The notes under the pieces: model-generated
The model's database searches: none
What the model was told of the DNA's origin: nothing
What the model saw: the letters and a program-made list of their open reading frames with translations, nothing else
Position numbers and translations under genes: made by a program
From: Planococcus halotolerans
Lineage (GTDB): Bacteria; Bacillota; Bacilli; Bacillales_A; Planococcaceae
Length of the DNA: 64,000 nucleotides
Reading direction: 5' to 3'
NCBI RefSeq assembly: GCF_003289955.1
Contig: NZ_QLZR01000004.1
Location: 124,001 to 188,000 of the forward strand
In this document: positions 46,747 to 54,616 of the stretch, in pieces
Layout of the letters: each line of letters starts with the position of its first letter
How positions within the stretch are numbered: position 1 is the stretch's first letter

Positions 46747-48018
46747 TTAAAATCCGATATAGGAATCAGCTTCCTGCCAGTTATTGCGTTCTGCCTTTTT
46801 ATTCTGCTGCTGAAGTTCTTCGATGCGTTTTTCATAATCGGAGTCGCCATCATAATGCCAATTCAAGGCACTGGACATATATAATTCGTTAAGCTGGGAA
46901 ATCGATAGGCCTTTTGTGCGAAGGGCCATATCGGTCAGCTGGGCTTCCGTAAAGATATGTTTAATGTCCAGTTTTTGCAGGTAAGCTTTTCGTAATTTTT
47001 GAGAAGGGGAAGGAATTTCATATGCCCGGTCAAAGCGTCCTGCACGGTTGATCAATGCCGGATCGATCTTTTCGGGATAATTGGTTGTGCCGATTACGAA
47101 GAGCCCTTCACGCGCCTGGGTGCCGTCCAGCGTATTTAAAAAGACAGAGCGGGTATATTCCGGCATCGAGTCAATGTCTTCGATAACGAGTATAGCAGGA
47201 GCAAGCCGTGAAACGATGCTGAACACTTCCTGGATGGTTGCGCTGTTTGTATACTCTGTAATCTGCCAATAGACCACAGGGGCTTCGGTAGACCCGGTTA
47301 TGGACTTGACCAATGTGGTTTTGCCGTTGCCGGGAGAACCGTAAAGCAGGATGCCGCGTTTATAGGGGATGCCATAATTACGGAAAAACTGTCCATCATC
47401 CTTGAAAAATTCATCGATGGATCTGAAAATGTCTTTCTTTACGGGCTCGTCCAGGATGACATCAGAACGCTCGATGATGCCATGGGCACTGAAATTCCGT
47501 CGCCTTACTCCGTCGTCCGTATCAACCAGGAAAGTGATGTTGTCCATCAGCATTTGCCGCAATAATTCATCTATTGCCTGCAGAAAATTGTGTGCGGCTT
47601 CGACAGATTTTGCGTAGCATTGGAATTCGGGCCAGCTCGTTTCCGCATGTGTGTAAAAAGTTAATTGTGTGACGGCGATATCATGTCCAGGGAAATAGAG
47701 AATCCTGTTTTCAAAAGTTGTTTCAATGGTAAGGTTTGTGCTTTGAAGGTCTTCCGCAGTATTGGTGATTTTGCCTTGGGAACGTGCTTCGTAAATGTAA
47801 GCGAGTGTTTCATATTCCAGCTGGCCTTTTTTCATCATGTCAAGAAGGTGGCTGTGCAACTGCATAAGAGGTTCTGTAACATCGATATGTTTCCACGGGC
47901 CAACTGACCGGTCATTGAGGCAGTTGAAAATCCTGTTGGAAACTTCGGCTATATTGGCGTAAACAGGCAAATGATCTTTTAAACTCGGGTGGTGAGGAAA
48001 AAGGATTTTTTCTGTCAT
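46747..48018 (-). CDS. AAA-family ATPase of unknown role
   Basis: A 423-residue protein with one AAA module in the C-terminal half. It has Walker A GSPGNGKTT (about residue 229), Walker B ILVIEDID, sensor 1 VIGTTNYPE and an arginine-finger region INRAGRFDRAYE. The N-terminal half (about 1-210) has no domain I recognise. The architecture resembles BCS1/FtsH-like AAA proteins without membrane segment or protease. It is not part of the B. subtilis order between gcvPB and yqhL. GGAGG precedes the ATG. No partner gene identifies its substrate. Confidence 0.85.
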   Translation of the reverse strand: MTEKILFPHHPSLKDHLPVYANIAEVSNRIFNCLNDRSVGPWKHIDVTEPLMQLHSHLLDMMKKGQLEYETLAYIYEARSQGKITNTAEDLQSTNLTIETTFENRILYFPGHDIAVTQLTFYTHAETSWPEFQCYAKSVEAAHNFLQAIDELLRQMLMDNITFLVDTDDGVRRRNFSAHGIIERSDVILDEPVKKDIFRSIDEFFKDDGQFFRNYGIPYKRGILLYGSPGNGKTTLVKSITGSTEAPVVYWQITEYTNSATIQEVFSIVSRLAPAILVIEDIDSMPEYTRSVFLNTLDGTQAREGLFVIGTTNYPEKIDPALINRAGRFDRAYEIPSPSQKLRKAYLQKLDIKHIFTEAQLTDMALRTKGLSISQLNELYMSSALNWHYDGDSDYEKRIEELQQQNKKAERNNWQEADSYIGF

Positions 48019-48050
48019 TTCAGGCCTCCGTCAAGTTTCGGATTTTTGGT

Positions 48051-48079
48051 AAAAAAAGCTCTTCCGTTTTGGAAGAGCT
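48051..48079 (-). terminator. Terminator after yqhL
   Basis: On the minus strand AGCTCTTCC and GGAAGAGCT arms followed by a T run. It separates yqhL from the AAA ATPase gene. Confidence 0.85.
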
Positions 48080-48084
48080 GGCAG

Positions 48085-48468
48085 TCATGATTTAGATTTG
48101 ATTTTTCCGGTCCATTGCTTGAAACCGCCCTGCAATTGATACAATTGGTCATAACCCTGTTTTTTCAAATAAATTGCTACACGTCCTGCACGGGCACCGT
48201 TCTGGTCATAAAGATAAACGGGCTTGTCGGAACGGATTTCCTTATGGCGCTGGCGCAATTGAGTTTGAGGGATATTGCGTGCTCCCAGGATATGGCCGGC
48301 AGCGAAATCCTTTGGCTCACGGACATCGATCAGCTGCGCTTTTCTGTAGCCTTCGATGAATTGGTCCTGGGTTAATGTAGTAACTGCTTTTTTCATGCGG
48401 AAATATGACACCACCGCGTAAACAATAATCGCGAATAAAATCGCTGCGATAAAATACAAGAATTCCAA
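48085..48468 (-). CDS. yqhL: Membrane-anchored rhodanese-like protein (YqhL) lacking the catalytic cysteine
   Basis: A 127-residue protein with an N-terminal helix (about 3-22) and a rhodanese domain (DVREPKDFAAGHILGARNIP, then the active-site loop). Where sulfurtransferases have a cysteine, this reads YLYDQNGARAGR, with aspartate in the cysteine position. The codon GAC is clear in the sequence. It may therefore bind rather than transfer sulfur. The position next to the gcv genes matches B. subtilis yqhL; a ribosome site GGGGAAAG lies before the ATG. Confidence 0.82.
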   Translation of the reverse strand: MEFLYFIAAILFAIIVYAVVSYFRMKKAVTTLTQDQFIEGYRKAQLIDVREPKDFAAGHILGARNIPQTQLRQRHKEIRSDKPVYLYDQNGARAGRVAIYLKKQGYDQLYQLQGGFKQWTGKIKSKS

Positions 48469-48537
48469 TGGTCTTTCCCCTTTCTATTCTTTCTTCATTA
48501 TAAGAGATAATGGTCTTTTAATTCAATGCAATATTAG

Positions 48538-48790
48538 AGTATAAATGAGAAAAAGAGGCGATGCTGTGAAATTTACAAGAATACGCCTTACTCTTCAATC
48601 ATGAAAATTTATCATTGCCAGGTAAAGACAAGAACTAAGAGTCGCAGATTGGAAAGAATCCAATATTATGAAAGATTAAACGCTGCCAACCCGAAAAGCT
48701 GACACCAAGGGGCTTTGGACCTTCTAAAACGGAAATATGGGATTGTACCAGGGTAGGTGTAAAAAATATCACTTTAGACTCATTTTAATA
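48538..48790 (+). other. Unassigned leader or gene remnant upstream of nrdJ
   Basis: The 483 bases from 48469 to 48951 contain no annotated-length gene. One frame reads ATG 48601 for 33 codons (MKIYHCQVKTRTKSRRLERI at the start), meets a TGA and then stays open 18 more codons (HQGALDLLKRKYGIVPG), looking like a decayed short gene. A 12-codon GTG frame at 48566 has a good ribosome site and ends overlapping that ATG. It does not match a riboswitch class I know. Confidence 0.3.
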
Positions 48791-48874
48791 TTTTCTCTCC
48801 ATAAAAAGCCTGCTGCAGTGAAGGTTTTGACGAAATTAAAATGGGAGTCAAATTTTTGTTATGGAAAGGAGTTT

Positions 48875-48932
48875 CAATATCTAGTATCATGGGAAAAGTA
48901 TTAATACTATATATAGTGTTTGCTCTTATAAT
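48875..48932 (+). promoter_or_regulatory. Paired NrdR boxes and promoter of nrdJ
   Basis: CAATATCTAGTA (48875-48886) and ACTATATATAGT (48906-48917) match the NrdR consensus core CWATATWTWGT, with centres 31 bases apart, the usual helical-phase spacing. TATAAT at 48927-48932 is the -10; the second box covers its -35 region, so NrdR would repress. Confidence 0.75.
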
Positions 48933-48951
48933 ATAAAGGAGGAATTGTCAA

Positions 48952-51510
48952 ATGGTTTCTGCAACTAATTCTGTTTTTACGTTAAATCCTGAGGCTTTGA
49001 ATAAGGACATCGAACAGTTTCCGCAAGTGCACCCGATCACACCAGACATGTCGACGACGCATAAAGGCGTTTCGAGACTGGTAATGATCGACCGTTATTC
49101 TTTTAAGGATACGGAAAAGAAAACATTAAAAGCTGGAGATTTTGTTGTTCTTACGGTAAAGGAGGACCCGAAATTTCCGGCACGCGGGTTAGGATTCATC
49201 GTATCGGTTAATCATGCGGCGAATCAGGCGGAAGTATGGATTGAGGAAGACTACCGCAGCGCGATTGATAACCAGGATGATCTTGAAAACGGCATTGTTG
49301 TCAGGTCGCTTGACGTTATCGAGAAACCTCTTGAGGTTTACTATGAACAGATCGCAAAACGAAATGCTACAGGGCTTGCGGCTGTTGAAAAAACAGAAGA
49401 AAAACGCCAGGAATGGTTCACGAAATTCTATGAGCAGCTGGTAGGCCTGAAATTCATACCTGCAGGACGCGTCCTTTACGGAGCGGGTGCTGATACAGAT
49501 GTCACTTACTTCAATTGTTATGTAATGCCATTTGTTGCAGATTCCCGCGAAGGCATTTCCGATCACCGTAAACAAGTGATGGAAATCATGAGCCGCGGAG
49601 GCGGTGTGGGGACCAACGGATCGACTTTGCGTCCGCGCAATACACTGGCACGCGGAGTAAACGGCAAATCCTCGGGTTCAGTATCGTGGCTTGATGATAT
49701 CGCTAAACTGACTCACCTGGTTGAACAGGGTGGTTCACGCCGCGGAGCACAAATGATCATGCTTGCCGACTGGCATCCGGATATTGCGGAATTCATCATT
49801 TCCAAAATGCAGAACCCGCGCATTCTCAGATACCTGATTGAAAACACGGAAGATGAGACGATCAAGAAATTGGCGAAAGATAAATTGAAGTTCAAGCCGT
49901 TGACGGAACAGGAAGAAGCAATGTACCAAGGCGTCCTTAACTACCGCGCGATTCCGGGTATGGGCGGATTCAATGAAAAGATCATGCGTGACGCAGAAAC
50001 GAAGCTTCGTGACGGCGGAACTTATTCTGTTCACAACGAAGAATTCCTCACAGGGGCAAATATTTCCGTTACATTGACCAGCGACTTTATGACAGCTGTG
50101 GAAAATGACGAGGATTTCGATTTGCGGTTCCCGGCTGTAGAATCTTATTCCAAAGAAGAAATGGCTGTCTACAATGAACAATGGCAGGAAGTCGGAGATG
50201 TCCGCGAATGGGAAAAGATGGGGCATAAAGTCCGCACATACCGTACGATGAAAGCACGGGATCTATGGAATCTCATCAATGTTTGCGCAACTTATTCAGC
50301 AGAACCCGGTATTTTCTTCATCGATAATGCCAATGAAAAAACGAATGCTAAAGCATACGGCCAAAAAGTCGTTGCTACAAACCCATGTGGCGAGCAGCCT
50401 TTGGCACCATACTCAGTGTGTAACCTGGCTGCAGTGAATTTGGCGCAATTCGCCGATCCGAAAACGAAAACAGTCGATTTCGAATCGTTGAAGGAAACGG
50501 TGCGTGTAGGTGTCCGTATGCAGGATAATGTAATTGATGCAACTCCTTACTTCCTTGAAGATAACCGCATCCAGGCACTGGGAGAACGCCGTGTCGGACT
50601 AGGTGTCATGGGACTTGCTGATCTATTGATCTACTGCGACAAAGAATACGGTTCTCCTGAGGGCAATGAACTCGTTGATCAGATTTTCAAAACAATCGCC
50701 GTAGCAGCTTATGAAATTTCGACTGAACTGGCTGCTGAACGCGGAAGCTTCCCATTCCTTGAAGGGGAAACGGAAGAGCAGACAGCTGCTCTTCGCAAAG
50801 CGTTTACTGAAACCGGCTTTATGCAGGGCATGCCGGAAGAAATCCGAGAAGGCATCTTGGCAAACGGTATCCGCAACTCGCATTTGCTGACAGTGGCACC
50901 TACCGGATCCACTGGAACGATGGTCGGCGTCTCGACAGGGCTTGAGCCTTATTATTCATTCACTTACTACCGCAGTGGGCGCTTAGGCAAGTTCATCGAA
51001 GTGAAAGCGGATATCGTCCGTGAATATTTGAAAAATAATCCGGAAGCAAATGAAGAAAACCTTCCGAAAGCATTTGTCACATCAATGGATTTAGCACCGG
51101 AAGCACACGCGGATGTTCAATGCATCATCCAGCGCTGGATCGATTCATCCATTTCGAAAACAGTCAACGCACCGCGCGGATACACTGTCGAACAAGTGGA
51201 AGGCGTTTACGAACGACTTTATAAAGGTGGTGCCAAAGGCGGGACAGTTTACGTCGATGGAAGCCGTGATTCACAGGTTCTGACTTTAAAAGCAGAAGAA
51301 AATACGTTTGAAGATGAAGCACCTGAAGAAGTACAGACAAAACGTCCGATCGTTTTGATTGATACGATTCAGGACCTTCGCTCAACGAATGTCACTATCG
51401 GTTCTGAAGTGGGCGACACCTGCCCGGTCTGCCGTAAAGGGACAGTCGAAGAAATGGGTGGCTGCAACACCTGCACGAATTGCGCCGCGCAATTGAAATG
51501 CGGACTATAA
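48952..51510 (+). CDS. nrdJ: Vitamin B12-dependent (class II) ribonucleoside-diphosphate reductase
   Basis: An 852-residue adenosylcobalamin-dependent enzyme that reduces ribonucleotides to deoxyribonucleotides with or without oxygen. The active site NPCGEQPL (C479, E481) and the redox cysteine in YFNCYVMP are visible. The C-terminus carries a CPVCRKG-CNTCTNC-LKCGL cysteine tail used for re-reduction or zinc binding. AAAGGAGG precedes the ATG. It replaces lipM-mntR-yqhO-R of the B. subtilis order. No cobalamin riboswitch was found; NrdR boxes are present. Confidence 0.95.
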   Translation: MVSATNSVFTLNPEALNKDIEQFPQVHPITPDMSTTHKGVSRLVMIDRYSFKDTEKKTLKAGDFVVLTVKEDPKFPARGLGFIVSVNHAANQAEVWIEEDYRSAIDNQDDLENGIVVRSLDVIEKPLEVYYEQIAKRNATGLAAVEKTEEKRQEWFTKFYEQLVGLKFIPAGRVLYGAGADTDVTYFNCYVMPFVADSREGISDHRKQVMEIMSRGGGVGTNGSTLRPRNTLARGVNGKSSGSVSWLDDIAKLTHLVEQGGSRRGAQMIMLADWHPDIAEFIISKMQNPRILRYLIENTEDETIKKLAKDKLKFKPLTEQEEAMYQGVLNYRAIPGMGGFNEKIMRDAETKLRDGGTYSVHNEEFLTGANISVTLTSDFMTAVENDEDFDLRFPAVESYSKEEMAVYNEQWQEVGDVREWEKMGHKVRTYRTMKARDLWNLINVCATYSAEPGIFFIDNANEKTNAKAYGQKVVATNPCGEQPLAPYSVCNLAAVNLAQFADPKTKTVDFESLKETVRVGVRMQDNVIDATPYFLEDNRIQALGERRVGLGVMGLADLLIYCDKEYGSPEGNELVDQIFKTIAVAAYEISTELAAERGSFPFLEGETEEQTAALRKAFTETGFMQGMPEEIREGILANGIRNSHLLTVAPTGSTGTMVGVSTGLEPYYSFTYYRSGRLGKFIEVKADIVREYLKNNPEANEENLPKAFVTSMDLAPEAHADVQCIIQRWIDSSISKTVNAPRGYTVEQVEGVYERLYKGGAKGGTVYVDGSRDSQVLTLKAEENTFEDEAPEEVQTKRPIVLIDTIQDLRSTNVTIGSEVGDTCPVCRKGTVEEMGGCNTCTNCAAQLKCGL

Positions 51511-51521
51511 AATATTGATGG

Positions 51522-51552
51522 AAAAGCGGGAGCCAAGGCTTCCGCTTTTTTA
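51522..51552 (+). terminator. Terminator after nrdJ
   Basis: AAAAGCGGGAGCC and GGCTTCCGCTTTT arms with one mismatch and a two-base loop. Confidence 0.88.
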
Positions 51553-51600
51553 TATGGAGATGGTCTTGGGTTCCAAGAAGATTCAATTTCCCGCTTATAG

Positions 51601-51628
51601 TTGCTCGATTCTTCTCGTATGATAAAAT
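51601..51628 (+). promoter_or_regulatory. Promoter of aroQ-pepQ-efp
   Basis: TTGCTC (51601-51606) and TAAAAT (51623-51628) with a 16-base spacer and an extended TGA before the -10. Confidence 0.6.
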
Positions 51629-51660
51629 AATGAAGAAGTTACCGACGGGGAGTGGAGAAG

Positions 51661-52101
51661 ATGCGCGCTTTGATATTGAATGGGCCCAATTTGAACCGGC
51701 TGGGCAAAAGAGAGCCGGACGCATACGGCACGTTTACGCTTGCTGAACTGGAACAGGAGCTGGAACAGTTCGCATACGCAAATGACATTAAATTGACCTG
51801 CAGCCAGTCCAATCACGAAGGTGAAATCATAGACTGGCTCCAACAGGCGGAACGCCAAAGTTTTGACGGAGTCGTGTTGAATGCAGGTGCTTATACACAT
51901 ACAAGCATCGCGATTCGCGATGCCATCGCCTCCATCCAGGTACCCGTTATTGAAGTACATATTTCAAACGTTCACAAGCGAGAAGAATTCCGCCACCATT
52001 CCTATTTGGCACCGGTAGTGGAAGGGCAGATCACCGGGTTTGGGAAAGATGTTTATTTCCTTGGTCTGCATGCCTTACTTTTACGAAATCAGAGAGGATG
52101 A
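51661..52101 (+). CDS. aroQ: 3-dehydroquinate dehydratase, type II
   Basis: A 146-residue enzyme of the shikimate pathway forming dodecamers. Conserved elements: NGPNLNRLGKREPDAYG with the catalytic tyrosine, SNHEGEIIDWL, NAGAYTHTS and VHISNVHKREEFRHHS. I use ATG 51661 with GGGGAG eight bases upstream; GTG 51652 is a weaker option. It is coupled to the peptidase gene that follows, as in B. subtilis yqhS-yqhT-efp. Confidence 0.95.
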   Translation: MRALILNGPNLNRLGKREPDAYGTFTLAELEQELEQFAYANDIKLTCSQSNHEGEIIDWLQQAERQSFDGVVLNAGAYTHTSIAIRDAIASIQVPVIEVHISNVHKREEFRHHSYLAPVVEGQITGFGKDVYFLGLHALLLRNQRG

Positions 52102-52106
52102 CTATT

Positions 52107-53165
52107 TTGAAACTGCAAAAACTTCGCAACGAAATGGCTCAAAATGAAATTGAAGCATTCCTGATCACGAGCGAATTCAACCTTCGTTATATTACTGAAT
52201 TCACCGGATCTTCAGGTTTGGCGATTGTTACAAAAGACAATGCGCTTTTCATTACGGATTTCCGTTATACCGAACAGGCAGCGGACCAAATCAAAGATTT
52301 TGAAATAATCAAGGCGAAAACAAACCTGCTGGAAGAAGCAGCGGAGCAAGTGAAGAAATTAGGTGTCAAAACGCTGAGTTTTGAAAAAGACTTTGTTACA
52401 TACTCATCATTTGAACAATACGGTGAAAAAATGGATGCCGAGTTAAAACCGGTGAGCGGCATTATCGAAAAAATCCGTATGATCAAGACTCCTGAAGAAG
52501 TGGAGATACTTAAAGCAGTAGCTAAAATTGCAGATGATGCTTTTGAATACATCTGTACTTTCATCAAACCAGGAATGACTGAACTGGAAGTTTCAAATGA
52601 GCTGGAGTTCTTCATGCGCAAACAGGGCGCGACTTCTTCTTCGTTCGATATCATAGTCGCTTCAGGCTACCGCTCGGCATTGCCTCACGGCGTGGCGTCA
52701 GACAAAGTGATTGAATCCGGTGATTTTGTCACAATGGATTTTGGCGCTTTGTATAAAGGCTATATCTCTGATATCACACGCACCGTTTCTGTAGGGAAAC
52801 CTTCCGAAAAATTGAAGGAAATCTACCAGGTCGTACTTGAAGCACAGGAAATGGGCGTTGAGAAAATCGGTCCGGGAATGACAGGATTCGACGCAGATGC
52901 AATCGGCAGGGATTATATCAAGTCAAAAGGCTACGGTGATGCTTTTGGGCATTCCACTGGCCATGGCATCGGCCTTGAAGTGCATGAAGGACCTGCTTTA
53001 TCATTCAAATCCCAGACGGTCCTCGAACCGGGGATGGCTGTGACTGTTGAACCGGGTATTTATTTGCCGGGTATTGGCGGAGTGCGCATTGAAGATGATA
53101 TACTGATTACCGAGTCCGGAAACGAAAGACTGACCAAGTCTTCAAAAGAGCTACGCATTTTATAA
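52107..53165 (+). CDS. pepQ: Xaa-Pro dipeptidase/aminopeptidase family protein (YqhT)
   Basis: A 352-residue M24 metallopeptidase of the pita-bread fold. Metal ligands are visible as D in MDFGALYKGYISDITRT, H in FGHSTGHGIGLEVHE, and E in VEPGIYLPG and GVRIED. A creatinase-like N-terminal domain precedes it. I choose TTG 52107 (MKLQKLRNEM), which has GAGAGG at nine bases and matches the B. subtilis YqhT N-terminus; ATG 52098 is an alternative. Such enzymes remove N-terminal residues next to proline. It is followed 16 bases later by efp, whose product translates proline runs. Confidence 0.92.
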   Translation: MKLQKLRNEMAQNEIEAFLITSEFNLRYITEFTGSSGLAIVTKDNALFITDFRYTEQAADQIKDFEIIKAKTNLLEEAAEQVKKLGVKTLSFEKDFVTYSSFEQYGEKMDAELKPVSGIIEKIRMIKTPEEVEILKAVAKIADDAFEYICTFIKPGMTELEVSNELEFFMRKQGATSSSFDIIVASGYRSALPHGVASDKVIESGDFVTMDFGALYKGYISDITRTVSVGKPSEKLKEIYQVVLEAQEMGVEKIGPGMTGFDADAIGRDYIKSKGYGDAFGHSTGHGIGLEVHEGPALSFKSQTVLEPGMAVTVEPGIYLPGIGGVRIEDDILITESGNERLTKSSKELRIL

Positions 53166-53181
53166 AAACGGAGGAAATTAA

Positions 53182-53742
53182 ATGATTTCTGTAAATGATT
53201 TTAAAACAGGTGTAACAATCGAAGTGGATGGCGGCATCTGGCGTGTAATGGAATTCCAGCACGTTAAACCAGGTAAAGGTGCAGCTTTTGTCCGTTCAAA
53301 ATTGCGCAATCTGCGTACAGGCAGTGTCACGGAGAAAACTTTCCGTGCTGGTGAAAAAGTAGCCAAAGCACAAATTGACAACAAAAAAATGCAGTATTTA
53401 TATGCGAATGGCGATGTCCATGCGTTTATGGACACTGAAACTTATGACCAGATCGAACTGCCGGAAAAAAGCATCGAGTATGAATTGAAATTCCTTCAGG
53501 AAAATATGGAAGTTCAAGTCATTCAGTTCCAGGGTGAAGTTCTTGGGGTCGAATTGCCGAACACGGTGGTTCTTACAGTGACTGAAACAGATCCGGGTAT
53601 CAAGGGAGATACAGCAAGCGGCGGAACGAAGCCTGCACATCTTTCTACCGGCTTGACTGTTCAGGTGCCGTTCTTTGTCAATGAAGGCGATCAATTGATT
53701 ATTAATACGACTGATGCTTCTTACGTTTCACGCGCACAATAA
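53182..53742 (+). CDS. efp: Elongation factor P
   Basis: A 186-residue translation factor that relieves ribosome stalling at polyproline. It has three OB-like domains; the tip loop reads [10 protein letters not shown] with K32, the residue modified in B. subtilis (5-aminopentanol) and other bacteria. GGAGGAA precedes the ATG. The structured repeat begins directly after its stop codon, exactly where sporulating Bacillus carry yqhV and the spoIIIA operon. Confidence 0.97.
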   Translation: MISVNDFKTGVTIEVDGGIWRVMEFQHVKPGKGAAFVRSKLRNLRTGSVTEKTFRAGEKVAKAQIDNKKMQYLYANGDVHAFMDTETYDQIELPEKSIEYELKFLQENMEVQVIQFQGEVLGVELPNTVVLTVTETDPGIKGDTASGGTKPAHLSTGLTVQVPFFVNEGDQLIINTTDASYVSRAQ

Positions 53743-53862
53743 AGAAATGCGACGGCACCCGTTAAGCTCTGAAAGGCGTAAGACGGACCAGCGTAGTGGC
53801 GATTAGCCGCGCAGCTGGGCTGGCTTATGACCCGAAGAGCTGGATCGCCGGAGTCTGGACAA
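53743..53862 (+). repeat. Structured intergenic repeat, first tandem unit directly after the efp stop
   Basis: AGAAATGCGACGGCACCCG starts at the efp TAA; the unit ends GGAGTCTGGACA. Stem AGCTCT/AGAGCT and GTAAG/CTTAT are kept. Its capping hairpin is CCAGC-gta-GTGGC / GCCGC-gca-GCTGG, differing from the TCAGC/GCTGA version at 19781 in a paired way. Confidence 0.85.
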
Positions 53863-53989
53863 TAAAGAAATGCGAAAGCGCCCGTTAAGCTCTGAAAGGC
53901 ATAAGACGATTTGGCGAAGCGGCGTCTATTCAGCCGTATAGCCAAAGTGGCTTATGACCCGAAGAGCTGGGCTGCTTGAGTCTGGACAA
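53863..53989 (+). repeat. Structured intergenic repeat, second tandem unit
   Basis: Begins TAAAGAAATGCGAAAGCGCC and ends GAGTCTGGACA. Stem AGCTCT/AGAGCT and ATAAG/CTTAT; central hairpin TTTGGC-gaa-GCGGC / GCCG-tata-GCCAAA. This is the uninterrupted counterpart of the outer unit at 3654-3901. From 53743 to 54091 there is no protein gene. Confidence 0.85.
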
Positions 53990-53998
53990 TAATGAATA

Positions 53999-54028
53999 GT
54001 GGCCTCCTTAGCGGGGGGGCCGTTTTTT
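53999..54028 (+). terminator. Probable weak terminator before accB
   Basis: GTGGCC and GGCC arms with a G-rich loop, then a six-base T run. Confidence 0.5.
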
Positions 54029-54091
54029 AGAAAAGCTGCAGATTAAATTTGCAACACAATTAAATTTTGTACATAAGGGGAGTAGGGTAAT

Positions 54092-54598
54092 TTGAAAATT
54101 CAGGAAATCCGCGAAATTATTAAATTGGTCGATGGTTCTTCGATTAACGAATTCACATACGAAGCAGAAGGCACGAAAATTAAATTGAAAAAAAATGTGG
54201 GAGTTTCAGCTGAAAGTTCGGCTGCAGCGCCAGTACAGTCTGCAGCAGCAGCACCGCAAGCACCTGCTGCACCTGCCGCTCCGGCAGCACCGGAAGCTCC
54301 GGCAAAAGAAGAGAAAGCTGCAGACCAGGCTGCTGAAACCGGCAGTTCGGATGCCAATACACATCAGATCTTGTCACCGATGGTCGGCACATTCTATCAA
54401 TCGCCATCACCGGAGGAACCAGCATATGTACAGGTTGGGACAAAAGTAACTGCTGATCAGGTAGTATGTATTGTAGAAGCCATGAAACTCTTCAATGAGA
54501 TTGAGGCGGAAGTGGATGGGGAAATTGCTGAAATTCTTGTAAAAGACGGACAACTCGTCGAATATGGCCAGCCTTTATTCCTCGTTAAAACAAACTGA
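54092..54598 (+). CDS. accB: Biotin carboxyl carrier protein of acetyl-CoA carboxylase
   Basis: A 168-residue carrier for the first step of fatty-acid synthesis. An N-terminal segment is followed by a low-complexity Ala/Pro linker (about residues 40-72) and a biotinyl domain with K132 in VEAMKLFNE as the biotin site. It starts with TTG at 54092 behind AGGGGAGTAGGG. It forms an operon with accC and yqhY. Confidence 0.96.
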   Translation: MKIQEIREIIKLVDGSSINEFTYEAEGTKIKLKKNVGVSAESSAAAPVQSAAAAPQAPAAPAAPAAPEAPAKEEKAADQAAETGSSDANTHQILSPMVGTFYQSPSPEEPAYVQVGTKVTADQVVCIVEAMKLFNEIEAEVDGEIAEILVKDGQLVEYGQPLFLVKTN

Positions 54599-54616
54599 GG
54601 AAAGGGGATTTGACCA

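Noticed and set aside
48601-48702. Confident call of a 33-codon gene before nrdJ
   Set aside because: No clear ribosome site for the ATG, and coding-like sequence continues past the TGA; kept only as a low-confidence unassigned region.
3654-54000. CRISPR array interpretation of the recurring repeats
   Set aside because: Copies are dispersed, over 100 bases long, in both orientations and have no regular unique spacers; no cas genes are present.
54212-54305. Alanine/proline-rich stretch as a tandem DNA repeat
   Set aside because: It codes for the normal flexible linker of AccB and needs no other explanation.
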